A DNA stretch of 64,000 bases from Siderastrea radians (Eukaryota > Cnidaria > Anthozoa > Scleractinia > Rhizangiidae): NCBI GenBank assembly GCA_964017195.1, contig OZ024895.1:20923534-20987533 (forward strand), given 5' to 3'. The notes beneath the pieces are model-generated. The model saw only the letters and a list, made by a program, of their open reading frames with translations, was not told the DNA's origin and ran no database searches. The position numbers and the translations under genes were made by a program. Below are positions 11,801 to 21,400 of this stretch, piece after piece. Numbering within the stretch: the stretch's first letter is position 1; every line of letters begins with the position of its first letter.

Positions 11801-14800
11801 ATGTTCATTAAATGACCGTTCATGCGTGAAGCGCGTTGACTGTAAGCCACCAAAAAAAATACTTGCCAAATTTTCCTACCCAAAAAAATCCCGGAATCAA
11901 AAATTTCAAACCCAAAAAAATCCTTCGATCATCCCCATCACTTGAAATCCGGAGTACTGCCACTGGGCGGTGCCTCCTTTTGTTACTGCGCATTCGTTCT
12001 TCTCATCTCGGGATATTTAATAAGTTTCTTAACCCTTTCACTCCCAGAGTCAGTACCATGAGTCAGAGTCATGAAACCTCTTCAGCAGTACTTTCACATG
12101 GTACTATTCATATTTTAGTATTTTACAAAATGAAATATGGGATTCGTCTTGAATTTTGATTTTAGGCACTCTTGGGAGTGAAAGGGTTAAGGAATTTGCT
12201 CACTAATACAACAGCATTTTTGAGCGATTTATGACTATGTGGAAAAAAGCAGATCTTAGCAAGGGCTATCAGAATCCAAGAAGAAAATTGGGGATAACCA
12301 TGCATTTTTCAGAGATAATTGAGCTTAAATTTGGAAAGAAATTGCCATACATCCTTTGTACATTGTATTTTAGCATTATTTTGGAATTATGGTTGCTTAA
12401 TTATCTCTGAAAAATGTGGATTCCAATAACACTTGCTAAGATCTACTTTTTCCCCATAATCATAACCTTTGCAAAAATACATCTGTATTACCGGTAGAAG
12501 GCATCGTCCTTAAGGGGAACTTCCACTGTTATGATGAATAGTTTACCTGGTAATTGTTAGAAATAAAGTCTAAACTTCAATTCTTTACGTTAACAAGTGG
12601 AAAGAACGTTTTAGTGTATCAAAAAGTTAAATATGAATATCACCTATTTTCCCTATTGAATTTCCTGTGTGCAGCCATTTTTAATTTTTATGATGCCATA
12701 TGGTTGCCGCTATTATTAAGAAGCAACTTCCTTTTGTATGCAACAATATGGGCAACCATATGACATCACAAAAATTCAAAATGGCAGCACATGGCAAATT
12801 CAAAAGCACAGATAAGAGGTGTTCATGTCCAATTTTTTGGTAACTTAAAGAATTGGAATTTAGGCCTTATCTCCAAAATTTAATGTCAGTTTGAGATAAC
12901 AGTGGAGGTTCCCTATAGGTGGATCCCTGCTGATGTCATTGTTTACATTTTTACAGCTGATAAACAAACAAAGATTATAACTAGAAAGAGCATATAACAT
13001 TTAGTTAACATGCAAAGTTGAAAGAAAAAGGATGGTAACCAGTTTCAAATGATGCTTTCAAAATTTATAACATTTACAGACATTTGTATGGCTGGGTGGC
13101 AACCCTCCTCACCCAGCCATACAAACGTCTGTAAATTTGCCTTTTCTCAAAAAGGAATTTTATATCTCCTTCAATTTTCAACATTCTCCTCTCATCTTTG
13201 CTATTCTTACCTATTGTACCAGTCTCTTTCAATTTTTCGTGTTTCCATTTGCCAAGCTAACTATAAAATTTTCGATTTTATGATGACGCTTAGATCAAAG
13301 ACTGCCGACATAAACAAGGATCCACTTATTAAGAATATTAGAAAATCATCCCTACTAGAGGCAAGGGATTCTACTCACTGAAAAGTTACTCTCAGAGTAT
13401 TGATGATGGGGCATTGAGAAAATTGGCAGGGTGCACCACCTTGTAATTTTGTCCTTGATAGAACAACAGTGGCTAAATAAACAACAAGTAAACCTTTATT
13501 CCATAAAGAAATATGCATGGATATTTTTCCTGGGATATTTTCTGTTATGAGTAGGGAACAGTTTTCCAGGAGCACTTCTGAGGAAACTGTGATCTTAAAG
13601 AAACAGAGGCATGTACAAAGGCTTTACTGTTGGGCATCTTTTAATGTTGACCATAACCTTAGCTTAAAAAAAGAAAAGGCCATTGCTTTGAAGTAACTTA
13701 TCTTACTTCACAATCTGATCCATAATCACTTTGTTTTTACCATCTATCAATGCAGGCCTGTAAAACAAACAGTTGAGTCATTAACTGCTGGGTAATTTTA
13801 ATTTGTAAATCTTATCAGACACAATTTGCTCACAAATACTCTCCTGATCAAGGGGGCAATATACAGTGGAATCCCGATTTTTCGAACCCTTGATTTTTCG
13901 AAACTTTCAACATTTCGAACCAATTCTTGCCTCCCATGGAAGAAATTTATAAGAAATTTAGCTTCGATTTCTCGAACCCGCATGAAATTTTTAAAGTACT
14001 ACTCAGTAGCTTTCATATGAACATTCACACATCTCAGAATCAAAAGGTAGAACCACCTTCTACTACACAGTAAACAGTACCAAGGAAAGTACTGCTCTGA
14101 GTGTCTTTCATTTAAATGGTCACTCATTAGGCCTGGCTTTCCTGTGGGTGCTGCTTATTATGTGTATAAGGTGGTTCTAACTTTTGAGACTTGAGTAAAA
14201 TCCTAAAGTGTGACCCTTCAAATGAATGCTAAAAACTTAACAAGAGTGCCATGGTATTTCTGTTTGCTTTCCTGGTTGTTATGAGTCAATACCTCGTAAA
14301 TCAAGCGTGATTTCGTGCCACCTTCGATTTTTTGAACTTCCAGTTTTTTTAAAACCAATTTTCGTTTCCCTAGGAGGTTCGAAAAATCGGGATTCCACTG
14401 TATGGTAATGAGTATTCACATTAATTAATTATGGATGTGCCCATACTAGAGATCCGCTTTGGAGCATTTTCTGATACTAACTGTATGTAAAGGTTTGCAC
14501 ATCTTAGAAAATTTAGTTAAAACTTTAACTTGAAAAAAGAAAGATTAGCCTTTGGACAACCATGTAAGCCTAAACCCAGTTCAGGTCATTCCCAGTCTGA
14601 GGATTGGCTAATTGGCCTCAGTTAGAACACAGAAGATGCACCCAAGAAATCAGCCTCACTGTGGCCACAGCAAGACAGAAATCTACCGATTTTAATCAAG
14701 TCACAAAATTTACCTTATTTGGTATGAATAATTCAAAATTGTGAAGAAGAATTGAAAATTTATGCAAGATTACAATTTCTAACAAAATTCCTCAAGTTTA

Positions 14801-16344
14801 CATTGCACATAGACTTTGTGTAATGTGAGACAAAATTCTCCTTTCGAAACTGACATGCAAGTTTGAAGACCCAATTCAAATCGTCAAAACATTAGACATG
14901 TAGATTGACTGCGATTATAGTGGTCAGCAGTCAATACCTGTTTTAGAATAAAGACAAAAAAGCAGTGAAAAGTTATTAAAATTCTTTCATATCATGACAG
15001 AATTCCACAGTTACAAGTTTTACCCAAACATAATAAAATATTTTAACTTAAAAAAATTGCATTACCAACTCAAATCAAAGGCTAAATTTAAGACAATTAT
15101 ATTCTAAGGAGGGTTGAACTTCAATAAAAGCATAACAGGTGCAAATAAAAGGTTTATATTTTTGTTAAAAATAAATGGCTTCTTTGGAGTAACCTTGTTA
15201 CAAACCTCTCAAATTTTAAATTATTTTAGTTTAAATTGCATCACCTAAATGTTTACTTTACTTCTTGATCAAAATTGAAATTTTTTTCTCAACAAAATAC
15301 TCCCAGTTAAGAATTTTGAACCTAGAGAGTTTTGCCTTGTAGTTTTGATGTTCTGTTACTCCAGTACTTCTATCTGAGAGAAAAACTAAAGAATATTTAA
15401 TAATTGTGGTTGCGTGGCAACCTAAACGTAGTTGTGTGGCATGCACTGGACTTTCCAATCCTCTTCAGTGATTAAATACTTAATTCTCCCTACCTTTTCA
15501 TACTAAATTTAAGTTGATAGGTAATGAGAAAGAAGCAGCTGATCAGAACTGCAGAATATAATCCTTTGTCAAATAATTTTATAGTATTAGAAATCCACCT
15601 TAAAATATCTAGCTAAAAGAATATGCACGTACTCCGCTTTATAGCACAAATTACGATACTGTTCATTCAATAAAATCAATCCTCTCCGAGGTCTGCATTT
15701 TCTTTCTCACTGTTTGGTTTACATTTCCAATTCTGAAGTGGAACATGTAGCAAAGGTGTTTGCTTTAGGTGACAGTTTGAATATCTATCTTGTGGAAACT
15801 TTTAACAAGCACATTAAAGAACATACTCATTTATCTTTCGTGAGGTTAAAAACGGCAAGTCTAATGGCTTTTATAGTTTTCTGCATTCGTTCGCCCGACT
15901 TCTCAAGTTAAGCTTAATAGATTGAAATGCAATAATAGAAGACCCTAATTCAATAATTTGCCAATAGCTTCAAACTTTTCCTAATTTTAACCTTTCACGG
16001 GCTTAGGTCTTCCTCCTGTTCTGTGAGTTATTGTGCTCTCTTACCAATAAAACATACATATGAGTTAAAACAACTTGACATTGACTAACAAGGTACGAGT
16101 AATCTTATAAATCTGCTTCAAATGGACAACTACATTAGCATTCACAGCACGTACTAAGTCCGCGGGGAAACTTTTTAAAAGCTAAACTTACATCGATATT
16201 TTGTTAAAGAAAGAAAAAGAACGATTATAGAACATATTATAGTTCTTACCATTGCAAATTATAGGGTGTGGAAAGAGCGTGCTTCGTAGAAATCTGTGGA
16301 AATCTCCTCTTACGAATACCATCTTTCTTCACCGTTGCCGCCAT
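2241..16344 (-). CDS. RPP38: RNase P/MRP protein subunit p38 (five-exon gene, joined CDS)
   Basis: RPP38 is a nuclear/nucleolar L7Ae-family protein that binds kink-turn RNA in RNase P and RNase MRP (5' tRNA and rRNA processing; family knowledge). I joined five minus-strand exons: 16344-16250, 13757-13707, 9297-9099, 7056-6904 and 2810-2241. Every junction has GT/AG and the phases agree, giving 355 residues; vertebrate p38 is somewhat shorter. The N-terminus is basic and ends in a PYNLQW segment. The L7Ae core (about residues 90-190) carries IGLNQVTRALEKGALKLVLV followed by a KPAILLEHLLILC helix, and then VPWL. The C-terminal tail is Lys/Arg-rich (KKRKRKR, KKRRRRSKK), suiting RNA binding and nucleolar localisation. 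The start ATG is the first codon of a phase-consistent exon. No frame damage is seen, so it is probably functional. Introns of 2-5 kb are full of MITEs. Confidence 0.9.
2885..3040. repeat. Degenerate short-period repeat (TAGGATCCTA-like)
   Basis: Roughly fifteen scattered copies of AGGATCCTA / AGGATTCTA variants in about 150 bp, within RPP38 intron 4. Low complexity; no function inferred. Confidence 0.6.
3817..4338. repeat. Two direct tandem repeats of 268 bp, each with a TATA-like box
   Basis: Unit 1 (3817-4084) and unit 2 (4085-4338) share ATCGATAAT, ACAACAGTATATAAAT, GCATGTTCAGTTGTGGACAA, TATTCAAAGCGATAAGAC and ACGTCATTCGGTAACGCAA. A TATATAAA box lies at 3856 and 4124, with TTCAGTTGTGG about 35-40 bp downstream. 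No ORF. They lie inside RPP38 intron 4. The promoter interpretation is only a suggestion. Confidence 0.6.
4339..6393. other. Intron sequence without recognised genes
   Basis: AT-rich, with small unrelated ORFs and a short palindrome near 4590-4620 (AGTTGCTATAGCAACT core). I see no conserved coding motif, tRNA or complete transposon here. Confidence 0.5.
6394..6783. mobile_element. piggyBac-like MITE with TTAA target site
   Basis: TTAA at 6394-6397 and 6780-6783 flank inverted termini GGATGGTGCC / GGCACCGTCC. Extended subterminal inverted repeats follow (CAAAGGTTATGACTATG..., mirrored near 6660-6700). A related copy lies at 11965-12513. Confidence 0.8.
6904..7056 (-). CDS. RPP38: RPP38 coding exon 4, L7Ae core
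   Basis: Exactly 51 codons, phase 0-0, bounded by a TTTATAG acceptor and AAG|GTACGT donor. Encodes VDRSIKPAILLEHLLILC and a segment ending in GVRRVAAFGFK, the second half of the L7Ae fold of p38. It lies outside the longest computed ORFs. Confidence 0.88.
7858..8517. mobile_element. TIR element, TTTTTGCG-rich
   Basis: Termini GGCACTAAATTTTTGC and its mirror GCAAAAATTTAGTGCC are present. Internally it is AT-rich with repeated TTTGCGG and ATTGGCGA blocks. Non-coding; same family as 2010-2222. Confidence 0.65.
9099..9297 (-). CDS. RPP38: RPP38 coding exon 3, L7Ae domain start
   Basis: Encodes residues 49-115 with an acidic/charged linker and then SSVVIGLNQVTRALEKGAL, the kink-turn-binding alpha-helix region of L7Ae proteins. 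Acceptor TTTCCTACAG, donor CTG|GTAAGA, outgoing phase 0. Confidence 0.9.
9730..10105. mobile_element. hAT-like MITE with 8-bp target duplication
   Basis: Termini TAGGGCTGCAAC and GTTGCAGCCCTA. The flanks CAACATAC / CAACATAG agree at 7 of 8 bases, the 8-bp duplication expected for hAT. The interior has palindromic ATCGATAT and GTATCGG blocks. It sits in RPP38 intron 2. Confidence 0.8.
10338..11964. mobile_element. 1.6-kb non-autonomous inverted-repeat element with poly-G start
   Basis: The left end (CCC plus a G run, GTACTTCAGATTTCAAGTGA, GGGGATGATCGAA) is mirrored at 11925-11962 (TTCGATCATCCCCATCACTT, GAAATCC, GGAGTACT). AACCCAAAAAAATCCC blocks occur inside both ends. A 34-bp direct tandem pair lies at about 11388-11450. 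No transposase is recognised. Confidence 0.65.
11965..12513. mobile_element. piggyBac-like MITE, split by a nested MITE
   Basis: Same family as 6394-6783: GGTGCCTCCTTTTGTTACTG at left, and GCATCGTCCTTAA with the TTAA at 12510-12513 at right. The left TTAA end is lost against the neighbouring element. Another TTAA MITE (12029-12190) is inserted in it. Confidence 0.7.
12029..12190. mobile_element. Nested TTAA MITE
   Basis: TTAA-CCCTTTCACTCCCAGAGT at left and ACTCTTGGGAGTGAAAGGG-TTAA at right form perfect-length termini around about 120 bp. The TTAA duplications are at 12029-12032 and 12187-12190. Insertion into the older piggyBac-like MITE is direct evidence of order. Confidence 0.82.
12514..12920. 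mobile_element. MITE-like inverted repeat
   Basis: Termini GGGGAACTTCCACTGTTAT (left) and ATAACAGTGGAGGTTCCCT (right) mirror each other. Inner mirrored blocks include TGGTTGCCGC/GGGCAACCATATGACATCA. It abuts the TTAA MITE on its left. Confidence 0.65.
13076..13133. repeat. Short perfect-arm hairpin
   Basis: GACATTTGTATGGCTGGGTG and its mirror CACCCAGCCATACAAACGTC are separated by about 10 bases. One mismatch in the arms. Probably a solo palindromic MITE remnant in RPP38 intron 2. Confidence 0.6.
13707..13757 (-). CDS. RPP38: RPP38 coding exon 2 (51 nt)
   Basis: A 51-nt exon too short to find as an ORF. It is bounded by a TTTTACAG acceptor and a GTAAGA donor and encodes PALIDGKNKVIMDQIVK. 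Incoming and outgoing phases both match exons 1 and 3, restoring the W-x-A-L pattern seen in p38 orthologues. Confidence 0.78.
13864..14400. mobile_element. pogo/Tc1-mariner-like MITE with TA duplication
   Basis: Inverted termini CAGTGGAATCCCGATTTTTC and GAAAAATCGGGATTCCACTG are perfect over 20 bases and extend inward. TA dinucleotides flank at 13862-13863 and 14401-14402. Subterminal CGAACC / GGTTCG repeats continue inside. No transposase. Lies in RPP38 intron 1. Confidence 0.88.
14403..16249. other. RPP38 intron 1 remainder, no gene seen
   Basis: AT-rich sequence with only short shadow ORFs. I see no conserved motif or structured RNA. Confidence 0.5.
16250..16344 (-). CDS. RPP38: RPP38 coding exon 1
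   Basis: Starts MAATVKKDGIRKRRF and ends inside a Trp codon (TG|G) at a GTAAGA donor. The basic N-terminus and the Pro-Tyr...Trp segment resemble the start of metazoan p38. The 5' flank (16345-16480) is relatively GC-rich and probably holds the promoter and 5'UTR; no TATA box is evident. Confidence 0.85.
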
Positions 16345-16798
16345 TTTGTGTTTTTAGAGGTTTATTCGGGCCCAGACCACCAAGCTGTGCAGTTCATTTG
16401 CGTCATTTACCTTGAATCAAGCGCGAAAGAAGCCGAAAGAAGAAGGCTGTTACTTTTCAAAAGGACGCGAAGGTAGTTTCTACTTCAATATTGCCACAGG
16501 CAAATATGTTTACAAGTTATACGATAATAGAGAATCATACAAAAAGACCAGGCGGTCTAATATAGAGCGCACATGAAATTTATGAAGGCAAACGACCTGA
16601 GTCGACCTGCGCCCTTCGAAATTGTTTCGACATTGCTTCTAAATGCAAAAAAACAGGTTCACAACAGAATCACGGTAACCAATCATATTAATGACCTACT
16701 TAAAATGGGGCTGAAGCACTGAACGAAAAATTACGTGCCTCATTGGTTGCTTGTTGTAGTCATAGAAACATAAAATTTCTTTTAAAATGAATATAAAC

Positions 16799-16889
16799 AT
16801 AGCCTCCTACGCAATCGTTTTTAGGGGAGTTTTTTTGTGGGGAGGAGGCTAATATGACTCCCTTAAAAACGAGTGCATGGGAGGCTAGT
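16799..16889. repeat. Imperfect palindromic repeat
   Basis: TAGCCTCCTACGCAATCGTT and TTTAGGGGAG are mirrored by CTCCCTTAAAAACGAGTGCA and GGGAGGCTA. Likely a small foldback MITE between RPP38 and gene 1. Confidence 0.55.
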
Positions 16890-17319
16890 ATAAACGCGAA
16901 AAATATTAATAAACTTTGACTATGAGTTTAAAATAATGAAATTGAAACTCTGGTCAAGTTAATCTCGTCTACGTGTTCCACGTAAAACAGTTTACTTTCC
17001 TCCCAGCCCCTGGGCAGATACAACGAGTGTTTCTATCCTTTTAAGGAATTTAAAAATCCGTTCACCCCTCCATTGTGCATCAGAATTCAACCAAAAATCT
17101 GCGGCTGACTATGAAATTGTTTCTCAATGGCTAAAAGAGGCCTGCTGCTGGCATTGTTCGGGACGATTTTTGAAAATATTCGAAGAGAAAAACTCTGCAC
17201 CTTTTGTCAGTTATCTGTCTCTTTTTTCTTTTCTTTTCTTTCTTGTCTTTTTTTTGGGCCTTTTTTGATCTTTTTTGGTGTGTTTTTTTTAATTTCTTAG
17301 CTTTTTTCGCAGAAACGTA

Positions 17320-17392
17320 CCCTGCGAGCAGAGGCCCTTCGATCTTCCTAGATAAGTCGAGGAAGATCAAAGGGCCTCTGCTTGCAGGGTAG
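17320..17392. repeat. Hairpin (foldback) element
   Basis: ACCCTGCGAGCAGAGGCCCT and TCGATCTTCCT are mirrored by AGGAAGATCAAAGGGCCTCT and GCTTGCAGGGT, arms of about 30 bp around a short loop. The T-rich stretch 17215-17310 on its left is low complexity. Confidence 0.65.
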
Positions 17393-18210
17393 CAGAAACG
17401 AGAATCTTTTAATAAATCGTAAGACTAGAGATAGGAATATGATAATAGCCGTGGTTGCACCACCCTAGTTAACATGATTTCTCCAGTATAATTTTCAGTC
17501 CCTTGGTAAAATAGCTTGGGTTTTTATTTTTCTGTGTGCTTGTACCCAGGGAATTCAAGGGGGTAAATTTTCTGACTGGGTAACTTAAGCGAGAGAAAAC
17601 ATGGACGATTGAGACATGTTTTTATTTTAACAACCGAACAAGAAGACGAGCAATCCGCTCCAACGGATACGCTACCAAATCCTTGTGCCGAGACCACATA
17701 AAAAATAAAACGCTGGAAGCCCCAGCATTCCGTTTCAGGTGTAAAAATTGAACACTCACAACATTGCTCGAAAAGAAGCCACCTTTAATATTCCACACGC
17801 GGACACCGCTTGCAATTTAGGCCATGTAGGTGATCACGCACTGCACGTGCAGTGTCGAAAACTCGGCTTCTCATTGGAAGTTTACCCGGGGAAACCAAAC
17901 GACCCTTCAATCCACAAATGCCACTTCCTCCAGGAAACTTCATATTTACCTAGAAAGTTGCCTCGTGTTTCCAAGGCCAAATGCTTGGGACCTGTTTGTT
18001 GTTTTTTTTTTTTCTTTTTTTAGTAATTTGAGAATAATAGTGTTTCGCTCCAAACGTTTTCACCACCCAAAATGCGTAAACAAGCATTTTAAAACAATAA
18101 AATCAAGTTATCAATTAAGTGCCAAAACAGCAGGAGACAAAAGAAAAAAAACATCCAGTCCAATTTCTTAATTTCTAAATTACAGCGTGATAAAAAAGCA
18201 CGCTTTTTCG

Positions 18211-18250
18211 CCAGCCAATAGAATCGTACAAAAAATAATGTATAAAAAGG
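18211..18250 (+). promoter_or_regulatory. CCAAT and TATA boxes of gene 1
   Basis: CCAAT at 18215-18219 and TATAAAAAGG at 18241-18250 lie 103 and 77 bp upstream of the gene 1 start codon at 18318. That spacing suits a start site near 18270 and a short 5'UTR. Confidence 0.6.
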
Positions 18251-18317
18251 CGCGAAGGACACGCGACCACGTTGTTTGTCTTTGTAACTCGGTGTCAAAG
18301 GATTGGAAACTAAGAAA

Positions 18318-18414
18318 ATGGCTTCTAGTTCAAGTTTTGTCTTCCTTGCGGGTTTGTTCTTCTTGGTGACGAATGAGCGAGGCTCTGGCTTGCCAACCAA
18401 TGTTCAATCGAACG
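18318..18414 (+). CDS. Gene 1 exon 1 (signal peptide)
   Basis: Encodes MASSSSFVFLAGLFFLVTNE and a short Gly/Ser/Asn stretch, ending AACG|GTGAGT in phase 1. The ATG is the first one after the TATA box, with A at -3. Confidence 0.72.
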
Positions 18415-21400
18415 GTGAGTAAATTTTGCTTGCCTGTGCAGAATATTCACGTAATACTTGTGAGGTTTCGAAGTCCGCGTGTTTGAAGAAAAGAAGGCAT
18501 TATTAAACTTACCTGAGAAAGTTCAATCATTTCAACTTGACACAGTAATTCAATGTAGCTCGATCAATAAACAAGAATATTGAAAACTTTAGGAGAAATT
18601 AACAAACGGGAATTTTATCGCGTAAGCACCCGAAACTCTGAACAAACGTTTTAGTCGAACTGTGCATTGTAGGTTCCAATGTTAAAACTTTCATTGTCTT
18701 TCGTTTTACTTTGGAAAAAATTACGCCAAGAGTCGTTTGCTTTTATCGTTTGCAATAATACATCTTTTATTTTCAGTCTCGTATCTCAAGAAAATTTCCA
18801 GTTTTAGGGAGTTTTAGCCGCCACGTGGTTTTTTGTGCCCAAGTTGCATTGCCAACTGGACTCGATCAAAACAAAAAATTTTCACCTTCTCTCTTTATAT
18901 GTGCTATCAAGGAGGAGACGAAAATAGTAGAATTAAGCCGTTCATTATCACTTATTTCAATAACGGATCATGAAATCACGCAATGTATTTTATTCCTGAA
19001 TGCTCCCAAGCTTGAGGTTTGGTATATCTAATCCAGTCGAATAAAGCAGGCATTAGGGTATATTCTAAGATAGCCTACAGAGAATCTTCACTGAGAACTA
19101 TACGTCCAAAAGCGTTTTTCAAGCGTTTTTCAAAGCCGTGTGTTGTATTGTAATCCCGGGGGGGGGGACTCCCATATGAAAGTGACGGAGATGCTCGTCG
19201 TCTCGCTTAGGGTTGTAAATTGCAGATTTTGGTCCCACTTAGAGTGTTGAGGACGGAAAGCCAATATTTTTACCCACACAGGTATCGCTTAGGGTTGTGT
19301 GTGATGAAATATCTATATTATACTGTATTAGTGGTCTAGAGTAGCACACAAATTGCCGTTGTTAAAATTTACTCATAGAAGAGAGCATTCGATTGCAACA
19401 TCTTTAGCACAATTAACATCTGTATAGGGGTTAAATAAAGCCAGAGCCACGCCCAGATTGGTCTCCTTTACGGTGTTAATTCTAATTTTCCGACGAGCAT
19501 CCCCGTCACTTTCATATGGGAGTCCCCCCCCCCCGGGATTGTAATCCTTGCGATAAAAGTTTTACGTTTTCTCCCAATGAATGTAATTTTATTGATTATC
19601 TTGTCTATAATCTAATCCTTTCGCTTCATTTGTTATCATGAAGGTTTGACCAATGAGGAGAGAGTGCACATTCGGAAAGTGTTGGAACTCGCTTTACGGG
19701 AACTGAAAGATGAAGACGTTCTACACGTGTTGAAAGAGTCGCTGACATTGCGTTTCAAGGTGTGCCTTTCTCCGTTTCCTCCCCCACCCCCTTTCCCTGA
19801 GGGGATAACTGATGCCTATGGTAAGTGAGACCAAGCCGATAACGGAAATAAGTAAACAATAGAGTTCTTCTGTCGAAGGCACTATCGTGTGATAGGTTGC
19901 CCGAGGAAATTTGATGTTCACAACAAATATTAGCCCAAGAACGTAGTTCTAGGGCTCAGTTATATGAAGTTTGAACATGAAATTTCCGAGGGAACCTATC
20001 ACACATGGGGCCTGAGACAGAAGGACTCTGTTGTTTTTATTGTACAACGCTAAATTTTGTGGGAAAATTGCCAAAAACGGGTATTATGCGCTGATAGGCA
20101 CCCGCTGAGGTCGAGGAGAGACACTATCGCGTCACGTGATGGATTTCGACCAATGGGAGCACTCCAAAATTGAGCATTGTACTATAAATAGTATAAAGTT
20201 GTTTGATTTTTTAAACCTCGAGCTTGCGTGACTAGTAGTGACTACAGTAATATGGGTAGTTTTAACTAGCCATATACGGATTTTTTAAAAAAATTAATCC
20301 GTCTACGTTTTGTAGTTGTCAGGGCGGTTGCATGAGAGAAAATAACATAAAGGGTGATGAATGATTGCCTTTGTTTTCCCACTTATTCGAGCGAGGCGTT
20401 GTTGATTTTGAAAGTGTATAAAGTGCGGTCTTGTCCTAGAAGGTTTGAAGCTTCGTTCCGACAACGCTAACTGAAATATCTGTATTCTCACCTGGTACCA
20501 AACATCCAGGGCTAAATAACTTATGGGGAGAAGCAAACCCAAAGGCGGAAGGGAGTGGGAGCTAAAAAACAAGTCAACAAACCGTAGCAATTCATCGCTG
20601 CAGGAAGAAGGGAGAGCCACTGAGCGAACGTCTGGAGTCAAATAAAAAACACGGCCTATTTATACTGCCTATACTATTTGCACTGTATAAGCTATATAGC
20701 CTATGAACCTATGGAATGAGGCGTTTGTTCCCGATGGCGCCAGTAAGAACAAAAGTAAATGTGTTAAAGAGTGTGAATCTACAAAAACTAGTGCACGTGG
20801 TAGGGGCGAAGCGTGGATGCTCGCGCTCACATTTTTGCAAAAATCAAATTAGCTTTCTGCAAGGACATAGCGCGCCATCGATGTCTATCGGCGAAAAGCC
20901 AGCAGCGATTGAGTCAGTAAGATTCGCAAATTCTCAATAGGTCTCAGCAGATCTCCAATACCACTCGAAACAAGTAGGATAATTTTATAGGATCTCTAAT
21001 ATCTGGGATTAATTATGTCTCCAGGGATCATGAAAGATGAAGAATTCTCGCCTGAGCAAAAGAAAGGACTCCGCGAACTTCTGCTTGAATGCTTGGAGCT
21101 CGTCGACGAACAAGAAATACTGGATTTCCTGAAATCCTCCATCGATTTCAGAATTCAGTACTGTCACTGGACTGGCGATTTCTCTGGTACAAGGAGACCA
21201 GTCTCCAAACTAGGAGTAAGAACCACGCAAATTCCGACTCCAGAGCCACAAAGACCTACTACAGAACCATCCGCCCCTACCCCGGGTAGAGCACCAGGCA
21301 AAACAGGCGATCGCGGCTCTAGCACTTCAGCCCCACTAACCGCTCCCGAGGCTTCAGAACCAGCCACTAGAGAAAGAGCCGCAGAAGGAGAGAATCCCAC

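Noticed and set aside
17131..17370. Lys-rich ORF on the minus strand
   Set aside because: Comes from a T-rich low-complexity stretch plus a hairpin; no conserved motif.
17748..18171. Plus-strand ORFs of 91 and 113 codons before gene 1
   Set aside because: Overlapping frames ending in poly-T-encoded Phe runs, with no homology signal; they lie upstream of the gene 1 promoter.
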